Shown here one piece after another: positions 16,488 through 26,914 of a stretch of DNA of 50,327 nucleotides. The stretch comes from an uncultured Bacteroidota bacterium (GTDB lineage Bacteria > Bacteroidota > Bacteroidia > Flavobacteriales > Flavobacteriaceae), in NCBI GenBank assembly GCA_902536935.1, contig CACAZM010000012.1, forward strand, positions 1 through 50,327, written 5' to 3'. Under the pieces are notes generated by a model, which was not told the DNA's origin, searched no databases, and saw only the letters and a program-made list of their open reading frames with translations. The translations under genes and the position numbers were made by a program. Numbering within the stretch: position 1 is the first letter of the stretch; each line of letters opens with the position of its first letter.

Positions 16488-16718
16488 TTATTCTTCAGTT
16501 GCTTCTTCTTCAGTAGCTTCTTCTTCAGTAGCTTCTTCTTCAGTAGCTTCTTCATCAGTAGCTTCTTCATCAGTAGCTTCTTCATCAGTAGCTTCTTCAA
16601 CTACAACTTCTTCAGTTGTAGCTTCCTCTGCTACAGTTTCTTCAGAGCTGTCTTTTATAAAAAAGTAAGTGGCCACTGCTAAAGCAATAAGAACCAATAC
16701 CCATAATTTATTCTTCAT
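16488..16718 (-). CDS. Glu-rich repeat protein with N-terminal membrane anchor (76 aa)
   Basis: The product has a single hydrophobic helix (LWVLVLIALAVATYFFI, residues 5-21). A strongly acidic tail then follows, made of pentads EEATD and EEATE to the end. The tail contains no aromatic residues and should be disordered. The gene has its own -7 element and a strong terminator, so it is a discrete transcription unit. The tail may bind cations or extend from the membrane; orientation is uncertain because only KNK precedes the helix. No family is recognised. The opposite strand encodes only a low-complexity Phe/Ser shadow. Confidence 0.75.
   Translation of the reverse strand: MKNKLWVLVLIALAVATYFFIKDSSEETVAEEATTEEVVVEEATDEEATDEEATDEEATEEEATEEEATEEEATEE
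16501..16590. repeat. Six tandem 15-bp units inside the Glu-rich gene
   Basis: Three copies of GCTTCTTCTTCAGTA (16501-16545) are followed by three of GCTTCTTCATCAGTA (16546-16590), differing at one base. A degenerate seventh follows. Each unit adds five residues in frame, so copy number can change without breaking the gene. Confidence 0.95.
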
Positions 16719-16740
16719 TTTGATTGTGTTTTTATAAATG

Positions 16741-16748
16741 CAAATCTA
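16741..16748 (-). promoter_or_regulatory. Candidate -7 element (TAGATTTG) of the Glu-rich gene
   Basis: TAGATTTG on the minus strand fits TAnnTTTG and ends 22 bases before the ATG at 16718. Nothing else recognisable lies in the 223-bp gap between this gene and tRNA-Arg. Confidence 0.5.
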
Positions 16749-16941
16749 AATATTTCCTGTGAAATTACGATTAAAATCAAATGAATTATAACTTAAGACT
16801 GCTTAAAGTATATATTAAGTCTTGACTTTTGCTCAATCTCTAATCTATTAAAAGTTATTTTAATATCCGCTTTGAAAATCACACAAACAAAAAAAATGCT
16901 TAAGCATGCTTGGCGTCTTTTCTAATTATATGATTTACTAG

Positions 16942-17015
16942 TGATCGCGATAGGATTCGAACCTATGACCGTCTGCTTAGAAGGCAGATGCTCTATCCAG
17001 CTGAGCTACGCGACC
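16942..17015 (-). tRNA. tRNA-Arg (anticodon TCT)
   Basis: A cloverleaf is readable on the minus strand. The acceptor stem pairs GGTCGCG with CGCGATC (one G-U), with discriminator A. The D-arm is GCTCAGCTGG...AGAGC. The anticodon stem-loop TCTGC CTTCTAA GCAGA carries TCT. The T-arm contains GGTTCGAATCC. The 74-nt length is normal, and no CCA is encoded. Confidence 0.97.
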
Positions 17016-17019
17016 TGAT

Positions 17020-17052
17020 AAAAAACCCTTGCAAATCAATTACTTACAAGGG
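17020..17052 (-). terminator. Terminator-like hairpin between tRNA-Ser and tRNA-Arg
   Basis: On the minus strand CCCTTG (17052-17047) and CAAGGG (17031-17026) form a 6-bp stem with a 15-nt loop, followed by six T residues (17025-17020). It lies just after tRNA-Ser and 4 bases before the tRNA-Arg 5' end. The loop is long for a terminator, so it may instead be a processing structure. Confidence 0.5.
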
Positions 17053-17058
17053 GTTGAG

Positions 17059-17142
17059 CGGAGAGACTGGGATTCGAACCCAGGCAACACTTTCGCGTTG
17101 ACAGATTAGCAATCTGCTCCATTACCACTCTGGCACCTCTCC
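17059..17142 (-). tRNA. tRNA-Ser (anticodon GCT)
   Basis: The minus strand reads GGAGAGG...TCTCTCC as acceptor stem (last pair G-U) with discriminator G. The anticodon arm is CAGAT...ATCTG, with GCT in the loop. A long variable arm (AACGCGAAAGTGTT), typical of type II tRNA-Ser, precedes the T-arm GGGTTCGAATCCC. Length is 84 nt. Confidence 0.97.
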
Positions 17143-17207
17143 TTTGGATTACTAAATCGGACGTAAAAATACATTATCAGCCGAAAATCAACAACTTATT
17201 TGACGGT

Positions 17208-17312
17208 TCAATTGCTGCGCTTGTCAAAGTCATCGTTTTGGCGTTCATTGTATTTAATGATTGCCAATACAATCAATGCTAAACCTACCGCCCCATAAAA
17301 AATAATGGTCAT
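17208..17312 (-). CDS. Small membrane peptide (34 aa)
   Basis: ATG at 17312 directly abuts the stop codon of the YbjQ gene (17315-17313). The 34-residue product starts with a hydrophobic helix, MTIIFYGAVGLALIVLAII, and continues KYNERQNDDFDKRSN. A single helix with a charged tail is typical of short membrane peptides. The zero spacing to ybjQ suggests co-translation. The family is unknown. Confidence is limited by length, but helix amphipathy and position argue for a real gene. Confidence 0.55.
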   Translation of the reverse strand: MTIIFYGAVGLALIVLAIIKYNERQNDDFDKRSN

Positions 17313-17627
17313 CTATTTCAATTTAACAGCCGTTCCATAGGCCAGCATTTCAGAAGCCCCTTGCGCCACTACTGAAGTCGTAAATCGAACATTGACCACG
17401 GCATCAGCCCCAAGTTTTTGTGCATCAGAAATCATCCTTTGTAAGGCTTGTTCTCGAGCATCTGCCTGAAGCTTGGTGTATTCTTCAATTTCACCACCCA
17501 CGATGTTTTTAAGACTCGCAAAAATATCTCTTCCAATGTTTCGACTTCTTACTGTACTTCCGCGTGCAATGCCTAGGGTTTCCGTAATCGTATGGTTCTG
17601 TATGGTTTCTGTATTTGAAAGTTTCAT
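17313..17627 (-). CDS. YbjQ/UPF0145 family protein
   Basis: The 104-residue protein matches YbjQ (DUF74, a pentamer-forming fold): TETLGIARGSTVRSRNIGRDIFASLKNIVGGEIEEYTKL, then AREQALQRMISDAQKLGADAVVNVRF. Length is normal. The function is not established; the family is sometimes called heavy-metal-binding without strong proof. It sits 5 bp after the AI-2E family permease gene and directly before the 34-residue peptide gene. Confidence 0.92.
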   Translation of the reverse strand: MKLSNTETIQNHTITETLGIARGSTVRSRNIGRDIFASLKNIVGGEIEEYTKLQADAREQALQRMISDAQKLGADAVVNVRFTTSVVAQGASEMLAYGTAVKLK

Positions 17628-17632
17628 ATATT

Positions 17633-18712
17633 TTAAATGTTTTTAGTCAGTGCCTTTACAATTTTGTTATGTGCATAGAACTCTTTAAAAATGACTTTTA
17701 ACGCTGTATAAGATGGGACTGCGATAATCATTCCTAATGGACCAAATAAAAGCCCACCAATCAATATAATAATAAAAATTTCTAGCGGGTGAGATTTTAC
17801 AGAGGTAGAAAAAACATAGGGCTGTGTCAAAAAATTATCAATCAACTGTCCAACGGTAAATCCAACAAACACATAAATTGTCTTGGGAAGTGTGACAGAT
17901 GCAAAACTGGCGTCGAGGTTACTTGTCATTGTCAAAAAAATAATCAAAACAGTACCAATTATTGGCCCCAAATACGGTATGATGTTCAAAAGGGCACAAA
18001 CAAGTGCAATCGTTACAGCATTTGGAATTCCAAATATCAGAAGCACCAGGGTGTAAATGATAAATAAGACCGTGATCTGAACGAGTAATCCGATAAAATA
18101 CCTAGATAGCAAATTCTTGATTGACAAAATTGACTTTTCAACTCTTTTAACGTTTTTGTCTGCCACAAAAACCATTACCATTCTTTCTAGCAAACCGCTA
18201 TCTCTCAAAAAGAAAAAGGATATAAATATTACTGAAAATACACCTATCGTGAACCCACTGAGTCCATTGAGAACGGTATTGATCGCATCGGGAAGAAAAC
18301 TATAATCGACTTCTGCCAAGCTACGATCGACCCAACTTTGCAAATCAATCCCATATTCACGGAGATAAATACTAAGCTCGTTAATCAACTTTGTCGCCGT
18401 AGCTTCAAAAGCGTTTACATTTAGTAGGGAAAGATTTTTAGCCTGTTCAAAAATAACTGGAAGGAGTAAGGAAACAATTCCAAAAAATGTGGTCATTAAA
18501 ATGGCAATGGTGGTGACAGATGAGAAGGTGTTGCCAAATTTGATTCTCTTCAACAATTGAACAATTGGTCGTCCGATTAGGGAAACGACTGCAGCAATAA
18601 GAAGATAATATATAACGGTTTGTATAGAGACTATGACTTGATATAATCCGATCAACAATATAATGATGAGAAATGCTTGTATAATCCCTCGGGTAAGCTC
18701 TTTTGGTTTCAT
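17633..18712 (-). CDS. AI-2E family (PerM-like) membrane transporter
   Basis: The 359-residue protein has about eight membrane helices in the AI-2E/PerM pattern: IIQAFLIIILLIGLYQVI; VVSLIGRPIVQLLKRI; a soluble insert (about 90-140) with LREYGIDLQSWVDRSLAE; then NIIPYLGPIIGTVLIIFLT and the signature HPLEIFIIILIGGLLFGPLGMIIAVP. Members include signal-molecule exporters and Na+/H+ antiporters, so the substrate cannot be assigned. It is 18 bp after rsmE on the same strand, probably in one transcript with tsaD, rsmE and ybjQ. Confidence 0.92.
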   Translation of the reverse strand: MKPKELTRGIIQAFLIIILLIGLYQVIVSIQTVIYYLLIAAVVSLIGRPIVQLLKRIKFGNTFSSVTTIAILMTTFFGIVSLLLPVIFEQAKNLSLLNVNAFEATATKLINELSIYLREYGIDLQSWVDRSLAEVDYSFLPDAINTVLNGLSGFTIGVFSVIFISFFFLRDSGLLERMVMVFVADKNVKRVEKSILSIKNLLSRYFIGLLVQITVLFIIYTLVLLIFGIPNAVTIALVCALLNIIPYLGPIIGTVLIIFLTMTSNLDASFASVTLPKTIYVFVGFTVGQLIDNFLTQPYVFSTSVKSHPLEIFIIILIGGLLFGPLGMIIAVPSYTALKVIFKEFYAHNKIVKALTKNI

Positions 18713-18730
18713 ATACTAAAGATAAGTTTT

Positions 18731-19432
18731 TTAAGGATATAATAGTGATATGCTGTGACAAGCGATAATACCAGCAGTTTCGGTGCGCAACCGTTTTTCT
18801 CCCAATGTTACAGCAGTGATGTTGGCATCGACTGCGGCTTGGATTTCCTCAGGAGTGAAATCACCCTCTGGACCTATGAAAATCGATATGGATTTATCTT
18901 TGATCAATAGCCTGTCGATTACTATTTTACTCGTATCTTGACAATGCGCAATACAGGCTATTCCTTTGACTTTATCTAACGATTTGGTAAAATCACATGC
19001 GGGATGAATAATCGGCAAAAAAGTTCCCAGAGATTGTTTCATGGCAGCAATTGCGATTTTTTGCAAACGTTCTTGCTTGATCACTTTTCGATCATTTCTT
19101 TGACAAATGATAGGAGTGATTTCATGAACACCAATTTCGGTAGCTTTTTCAACAAACCAATCCATACGATCATTACTTTTTGTGGGCGCGATGAAAACAT
19201 GTAGTTGATAAGGATCTGGGCTGATTTCAACGCATTGATTTATGATGGCTGTACATGCTTTGTGATTCACATGAGATAAGGTTGCCGAAAAGCGATACCC
19301 AATGCCATTGGTAATCGTAATGGAATCCCCAACTTTTTTTCGAAGGACTTTAGATAGATGCTTGCTTTCATTTTTGTCAAAATGAATTTCTGTATCGTTT
19401 TTAGACAGGTATGAAAGATAAAATTGCTGCAT
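18731..19432 (-). CDS. rsmE: 16S rRNA (uracil1498-N3)-methyltransferase RsmE
   Basis: RsmE methylates U1498 of 16S rRNA using S-adenosylmethionine. The 233-residue product has the N-terminal PUA-like part (HFDKNESKHLSKVLRKKVGD) and a SPOUT domain with the knot motifs FIGPEGDFTPEEI and VTLGEKRLRTETAGI. PTKSNDRMDWFVEKATEIGV is also a family signature. Its ATG shares a base with the tsaD stop (TAATG), so translation is coupled. Confidence 0.95.
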   Translation of the reverse strand: MQQFYLSYLSKNDTEIHFDKNESKHLSKVLRKKVGDSITITNGIGYRFSATLSHVNHKACTAIINQCVEISPDPYQLHVFIAPTKSNDRMDWFVEKATEIGVHEITPIICQRNDRKVIKQERLQKIAIAAMKQSLGTFLPIIHPACDFTKSLDKVKGIACIAHCQDTSKIVIDRLLIKDKSISIFIGPEGDFTPEEIQAAVDANITAVTLGEKRLRTETAGIIACHSISLLYP

Positions 19433-20424
19433 TACAAGAATATTCTCGATTGTGCTTGGCGATTCAATACACCAAAGTTGTTGTTTTGATATTTAAAATA
19501 GCCTGCAACTGCAATCATTGCAGCGTTATCTGTTGTGAATGACATTGGCGGAATATACACATTCCAATCTGTTTTCTTAGATAAAGCTTGTCGAAGGCCA
19601 GAATTAGCCGAAACACCCCCCCCAATTACAATCTCTTTAATACCTGTTTGAATGACTGCTTTGTCAAGTTTTTCCATCAATATGTTAACAAGGGTATATT
19701 GAACGGACGAACACAAATCGTTGCGGTGGTTTTGGATATAATACTTGTCCAGTTGCTGCTGTTTTCTTAAAAAATACAATACATTGGTTTTAAATCCACT
19801 AAAACTGAAATCTAAACCAGGAACCTTTGGCATGGAAAATGGGATTTTGGGCACTCCATTTTGTGCATATTTATCGATGTATGGCCCTGCTGGATAGGGG
19901 AGTCCGATCATTTTACCAGCTTTGTCAAAGGCCTCACCAACAGCGTCGTCTAAGGTTTTCCCAATGACCTCCATATCGAATGGGCTGTTAACAAGAACCA
20001 ACTGAGTGTGTCCTCCAGAAACCGTAAGACCTAGGAATGGAAAAGCGGGGTCAGGAATCGATTTTTCAAAGTGAACAAGTAAGTGCGCTTGCATGTGATT
20101 GACTTCGATCAGTGGAACGTTTAGTGACATGGACAGTGATTTGGCAAACGAATTCCCAACAAGTAAGGAGCCAATAAGTCCAGGGCCTATGGTGTAAGCT
20201 ACTGCATTTACTTCTTTTTTATCGATATTTGCTATTGAAAGAGCTTGGTCGATCACAGGAATGATGTTCTGTAGGTGCGCGCGTGCAGCCAGTTCGGGGA
20301 CAACACCTCCGTACTGCTTATGAACTTTTTGATTGGCAATAATATTCGAACGAATATGCCCATCAACGAGTACAGCCGCAGCCGTATCGTCACAAGATGA
20401 TTCGATTCCAAGGATTACAGGCAT
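19432..20424 (-). CDS. tsaD: tRNA N6-adenosine threonylcarbamoyltransferase TsaD
   Basis: TsaD transfers the threonylcarbamoyl group to A37 of ANN-decoding tRNAs, working with TsaB and TsaE. The 330-residue protein has GIESSCDDTAAAV at the N-terminus, iron-binding histidines in NHMQAH (H110, H114), GLTVSGGHTQLV and the ASKHA nucleotide-binding loop VIGGGVSANSGLR. Length is typical. It is the first gene of the minus-strand unit tsaD-rsmE-permease-ybjQ and is divergent from tamB, a common arrangement in Bacteroidota. Confidence 0.97.
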   Translation of the reverse strand: MPVILGIESSCDDTAAAVLVDGHIRSNIIANQKVHKQYGGVVPELAARAHLQNIIPVIDQALSIANIDKKEVNAVAYTIGPGLIGSLLVGNSFAKSLSMSLNVPLIEVNHMQAHLLVHFEKSIPDPAFPFLGLTVSGGHTQLVLVNSPFDMEVIGKTLDDAVGEAFDKAGKMIGLPYPAGPYIDKYAQNGVPKIPFSMPKVPGLDFSFSGFKTNVLYFLRKQQQLDKYYIQNHRNDLCSSVQYTLVNILMEKLDKAVIQTGIKEIVIGGGVSANSGLRQALSKKTDWNVYIPPMSFTTDNAAMIAVAGYFKYQNNNFGVLNRQAQSRIFL

Positions 20425-20441
20425 GATTCTTGTTTAGAAAG

Positions 20442-20449
20442 CAAAGTTA
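20442..20449 (-). promoter_or_regulatory. Candidate -7 element (TAACTTTG) of tsaD
   Basis: TAACTTTG on the minus strand fits TAnnTTTG and ends 17 bases before the tsaD ATG. A TTTG at 20469-20466 lies 16 bases upstream and could be the -33 element; this would put it inside the first codons of tamB. Confidence 0.55.
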
Positions 20450-20459
20450 ATATATTGAT

Positions 20460-23400
20460 TTGACCCAAAAACACTGGCGTAACGTAAAAAAAATAACGGT
20501 AATGAGTTTAAGTCTTGCCGTGATAACGATTGCCCTGTTTCTTTCTCCTGTTGGCCAGTCAGCTATCAATTCCTGGTTAAAAAATAAATTCATAAACGAT
20601 TTTGAAGTGGAACTCTCCACAGGATCTCTTTTTGTCAACCCTGTTGGGACTACTTCATTCACTGATTTACTGATTCTTGACCATCGAAATGATACTTTGG
20701 TTTTCGTCGATCATTTTACGTTTGAATCTTATCATCTGGGTGGATTGATTTCGAGTAAACTTCATTTGGGTAAGGTTAAATTTGACTCTTTGTTTTTAAA
20801 TGTTGTGAAGTATAAGAATGAAGATCAATCTAACCTAGACATTTTTATTGAAAAAATTGAACCTGATGATGCTAGAATAAATCAACTCAGCGCAACTACT
20901 ATCAAACTCAACCAAAGTAATGTTCAATTCACGGATATGAATAAATCAGACTCTGCTAAACAGCATTTTTCAAATATAAATGCGAAACTAGTTGATTTGA
21001 ATTTTCATTTCGATGATTTTTCAACTCAAATTGAAGAGATGAGTTTTTTTGCGCAACATCAAAATATTCAAGTATTGGATCTAGAAGCATTTTTTTCATT
21101 CAACTCTGAGTTTGCTAAATTTCAAAACTTGAAGTTAATCACCCCAAATTCTCAATTTATTACTGATCTTTCCATGCGTTATCCAAAAGAAGGATTTATT
21201 AATTTTTATGATGACGTTTCCATAGATGCTGTCGTTCAGAACTCTTTCATGGGATTGGAAGAGTTTCAATTATTAGTCCCAAATGTTTTTGCTTCTGAAA
21301 CCATTAATCTAGACCAACTTAATTTTTCGGGTACTCTAAGCGAATACTCTATAGATTCTATTCGTTTAAACTACAATAAAAGTAATTTTTTTGGTTCATT
21401 TACTTTCAATTCCCGTAGTTCATCAAAGCTTACAATTCAAGAGCTCTCCATCAACCCGAAAGACATTCAAACCCTTTTTCCAACTCTTGAAGAATCTAGT
21501 GTTGATATATTAAATCGATTTGAGAAAGCTAATATTAGCGGAACGCTTGCGAGTCAATCCGCTAACCATAAACTAAACCTATCCCTTGACTCTTCCCTTG
21601 GTCCACTTCAATTCAATTTTGATTTTTTTCAAAAAGGAAAGCAAATGAACCCTTTTTATGACGGCCAAATCCGAGCGAGTCAATTTAACATCGGTAAACT
21701 ACTTAATCAACCTGATTTAGGGACTACGAATCTATCGTTGTATGTACAAGGAAAAGGAATTCAGTTTGATCAGTTCGACACAAGATTGTACGGGGAATTT
21801 TCATCATTTTCATACAGCGAAAACATGCTCGACTCAATTTCAATTGATTTGAAATTAAACCAGAACCGAGTTGTTGGGTCAGTTGACATAAATGATATTG
21901 ACGCAAAGTTACAAATCCAAGGACAATTTGAAGTAAATGACTCTGTAAAGAAGTTTTCAGCAATCGCAGAAGTAAATGAACTAAAATTTCAATCTATTCA
22001 ATCTTCGAAATTTATAAAAAACAGAACTCTTTCAGGAAATTTTGAGATCGTCGGGCAAGGGACCCGAATCGATAATTTTATTGGAGACATTAACGCAGAA
22101 TCTGTTCAAATTCGCTCAAAAGATAAACTGTTTTCATTTGAAGATTTTAGCATACAATCAAGGCTAAATAAAGATTTACGTTTTTTTAATATCAGATCTA
22201 ACGATGTTGCCAACGCTTTGATTTACGGAAGGTTTGAATTTTCGGATTTGAACAAAATGATAAAAAATTCGTTCGGAAGCTACTTTTCTTCATACATACC
22301 ATTGCAGATCGACTCTTCCAAATTTGTTAATTTTAGCATTAATTTCAAGGAAAAATTACTCAGCGCTTTAAGTGATGATATAGCTATTGATGATAATTCT
22401 TTTTTTCGCGGAAAGCTAAGTGCTAACGTAAACGAAGCAGCCCTACTGTTTGAAATTCCCTATATTCGATATGAGGATAAAGTTTTTACTCAATTGAGTT
22501 TATCATTAGATAATGACAACCCATTTTATAAATCCTTTTTGTATATCGATAAATTTCAGGGAATGGGTCTAAACCTGAGTCAATTTAAGCTTATAAACAC
22601 AGTCATAAATGATAAACTGCATTTTAGATCTGAATACGATAGCAACTCCTTACATAATGAGTTCAATTTTTATTCCACTCTGGATGATAATCAGGTACTT
22701 GAATTTGGTATTCAACCATCAAAGATCTCATTTCAGGGCAAGCAATGGGAATTGAATCAATTAGATAAAAGAACCAGTTATTTGAATTTATCTTCAAATG
22801 GGTTAAAACTTGATTCAACTGTTTTTTCAAATGATAAATCTACCCTTCGCCTTTCCTTTGACCAGCAAAAAACACAGCGTTTTCAAGCCATTTTTGAAAA
22901 CATTGATCTTTCAGATATTATTGCGTATAAGCCAAAGAGAGACATTAGTGGGATTACCAATGGAACGATTGATATAACATTAGATAAAGACAAATTTGGG
23001 GGTGAGGCAAATCTAAAGATTGACTCATTGTCATTTAACGATTCATTACTAGGCGATGCTTCTATATCTCTTAAATCCCTTCAAGACTTCTTCGCTGTGT
23101 CATTCAGCACAGTTAACAACGATCTAAGAACAAGTTCAATTGAGGGCCTAATCTTTCCCCAAAGTGATAACAATCTAGATCTCAGAGCTACTTTTAAGAA
23201 ATTTCCCGCGTCCACTTTGGATCCTATTATTGGTAATGCACTCACTGATGTTGGTGGTGAAATCGGCGGTTCAATTTCAATAGGCGGGAAGTGGAACCAA
23301 CCAATGCTCAAAGGTGAACTGGTTTTCGAGCGATTTAGACTTTCTGTCCCATATTTAAATGTTGGATACCGCCTTGCAGACCAAACAAAGCTGACTATAG

Positions 23401-24779
23401 ATCCAACATCCTTTGAGTTTGAGCCAACCCGATTGATTGATGAGGATGCCATGACTTCTGCAAACTTCGGGGGTTCAATAACACATCAAAACTTTCAATT
23501 TTTTACTCTAGATATGAATATTTCTAGTGATGGACTTCTCGTTTTAGATACAGACAATGATTTTGATAATAACTATTACGGGAAAGCAGTACTGGATGGT
23601 TCTGCCCATATTCATGGGCCAGCCCAATCTTTGACTTTTGACGTTTTGGGTCAATCCGCAAAGGGAACAAATATTATAATTCCAGTTGACAACACGCCTA
23701 GCATAGAGGATGTCTCTTATATACGATTTGTTGATAAAAACCGGGCGAACAGAGTTGGAAACCTCCGTTCTTTGCCCACAGAAATCAAAGGACTCGCTCT
23801 AAATTTTGATTTATCAATTACGCCAGACGCTGAACTTAAGCTCGTGGTTGATAGTGATACGGGAAGTACGTTGAGTGGCTCTGGGTTAGGAAGTATTCTC
23901 ATGGAAGTAAATACAGATGGAATATTTAGCGTATGGGGAGATTTTATTGCCTTAAATGGAGTCTATAGTTTTAAAAATTTAGGGATACTGGACAAAGAAT
24001 TTATTCTCGAACCAGGGGGGACGATCGCTTGGAATGGTAATCCACTAGATGCAGTATTAAACTTACAAGCTACATATGAAGTACCGGGAGGGGCAAATCC
24101 AGCCATATTACTAGAAAATCCAGGACTAAATCGGAAAATCCCTACCGATGTAGAAATCTATTTGTCCGGTAGCATCATGCAGCCTGAAACTCCACGTTTT
24201 TCAATTGATTTTCCCAACACATCAGCAAATGTCCGTAATGATCTTGCCTACAAACTGGACGATGAGGAACGAAGGCAAATTCAAGCTATATCGCTTCTAT
24301 CACAAGGGGTGTTTATTAGCGATTTATCCTTGTCAGCTATTTCCACACAAACCTTAACAAATAATCTATTTCAGAAAGCATCTGGTGTGTTTGAATCGAT
24401 TTTTTCCGGGGATGAGGAAAAGTTGAAGTTAGGGTTGGATTATTTGCAAGGAGATCGTAATTCAGAAGCAACTGCCCAAACCCGAGATCGGTTGGGTCTT
24501 ACTCTTGTTACCCAAGTTTCCGATCGACTTCTGATTAATGGTAAACTCGGTGTTCCATTTGGTGGTGTTGAAGAAACAATAATTGTTGGAGATGTAACCA
24601 TTGAATTTTTATTAAGCAAAGATGGGGCTTTACGTGCACGTATATTTAATAGAGAAAATGAGTTTCAATACTTTGGTGATGAACTCGGATATACTCAAGG
24701 AATCGGGTTGTCGTATCGTGTTGGCTTTGATGATTTTAAATCGTTGATTAAAAAGATTGTAAAAAAGAATACAATTTGA
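20460..24779 (+). CDS. tamB: TamB-like translocation and assembly module protein (DUF490)
   Basis: This 1439-residue protein belongs to the AsmA/TamB bridge-like family, which spans the periplasm and helps outer-membrane protein insertion or lipid transport. It has one N-terminal membrane helix (ITVMSLSLAVITIALFLSPVG). A very long beta-repetitive region follows, then the C-terminal TamB domain from about residue 1000 (GGEIGGSISIGGKWNQPMLKG, GSGLGSILMEVNTDG, YSFKNLGILDKEFILEPGGTI, LNLQATYEV). It closes with GLSYRVGFDDF. The start shown is TTG 20460, which gives basic residues before the helix; ATG 20502 is the alternative. It is divergent from tsaD with a 35-bp gap. Length is usual for Bacteroidota. 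Confidence 0.92.
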   Translation: MTQKHWRNVKKITVMSLSLAVITIALFLSPVGQSAINSWLKNKFINDFEVELSTGSLFVNPVGTTSFTDLLILDHRNDTLVFVDHFTFESYHLGGLISSKLHLGKVKFDSLFLNVVKYKNEDQSNLDIFIEKIEPDDARINQLSATTIKLNQSNVQFTDMNKSDSAKQHFSNINAKLVDLNFHFDDFSTQIEEMSFFAQHQNIQVLDLEAFFSFNSEFAKFQNLKLITPNSQFITDLSMRYPKEGFINFYDDVSIDAVVQNSFMGLEEFQLLVPNVFASETINLDQLNFSGTLSEYSIDSIRLNYNKSNFFGSFTFNSRSSSKLTIQELSINPKDIQTLFPTLEESSVDILNRFEKANISGTLASQSANHKLNLSLDSSLGPLQFNFDFFQKGKQMNPFYDGQIRASQFNIGKLLNQPDLGTTNLSLYVQGKGIQFDQFDTRLYGEFSSFSYSENMLDSISIDLKLNQNRVVGSVDINDIDAKLQIQGQFEVNDSVKKFSAIAEVNELKFQSIQSSKFIKNRTLSGNFEIVGQGTRIDNFIGDINAESVQIRSKDKLFSFEDFSIQSRLNKDLRFFNIRSNDVANALIYGRFEFSDLNKMIKNSFGSYFSSYIPLQIDSSKFVNFSINFKEKLLSALSDDIAIDDNSFFRGKLSANVNEAALLFEIPYIRYEDKVFTQLSLSLDNDNPFYKSFLYIDKFQGMGLNLSQFKLINTVINDKLHFRSEYDSNSLHNEFNFYSTLDDNQVLEFGIQPSKISFQGKQWELNQLDKRTSYLNLSSNGLKLDSTVFSNDKSTLRLSFDQQKTQRFQAIFENIDLSDIIAYKPKRDISGITNGTIDITLDKDKFGGEANLKIDSLSFNDSLLGDASISLKSLQDFFAVSFSTVNNDLRTSSIEGLIFPQSDNNLDLRATFKKFPASTLDPIIGNALTDVGGEIGGSISIGGKWNQPMLKGELVFERFRLSVPYLNVGYRLADQTKLTIDPTSFEFEPTRLIDEDAMTSANFGGSITHQNFQFFTLDMNISSDGLLVLDTDNDFDNNYYGKAVLDGSAHIHGPAQSLTFDVLGQSAKGTNIIIPVDNTPSIEDVSYIRFVDKNRANRVGNLRSLPTEIKGLALNFDLSITPDAELKLVVDSDTGSTLSGSGLGSILMEVNTDGIFSVWGDFIALNGVYSFKNLGILDKEFILEPGGTIAWNGNPLDAVLNLQATYEVPGGANPAILLENPGLNRKIPTDVEIYLSGSIMQPETPRFSIDFPNTSANVRNDLAYKLDDEERRQIQAISLLSQGVFISDLSLSAISTQTLTNNLFQKASGVFESIFSGDEEKLKLGLDYLQGDRNSEATAQTRDRLGLTLVTQVSDRLLINGKLGVPFGGVEETIIVGDVTIEFLLSKDGALRARIFNRENEFQYFGDELGYTQGIGLSYRVGFDDFKSLIKKIVKKNTI

Positions 24780-24890
24780 TGTAATAAAGCTAATTTGAAT
24801 ACTATCTTAAACTATATTTTTTTTTAAATTCATAATTTCAAACTTTCCCCATGTTTTCATAAATATAGTTTGTAATTTCGCCGTTCCACT

Positions 24891-26905
<2,015 letters not shown>

Positions 26906-26914
26906 TCATTACGT

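Noticed and set aside
16501-16590. Repeat array considered as CRISPR
   Set aside because: The 15-bp units are directly adjacent with no spacers and keep the reading frame.
16485-16682. Plus-strand frame encoding a Phe/Ser repeat
   Set aside because: It is the antisense reading of the Glu-rich tandem repeat, not a plausible protein.
24780-24890. Promoter element before pfkA (TATAGTTTG)
   Set aside because: The spacing inside the element does not fit TAnnTTTG, so it was not listed.
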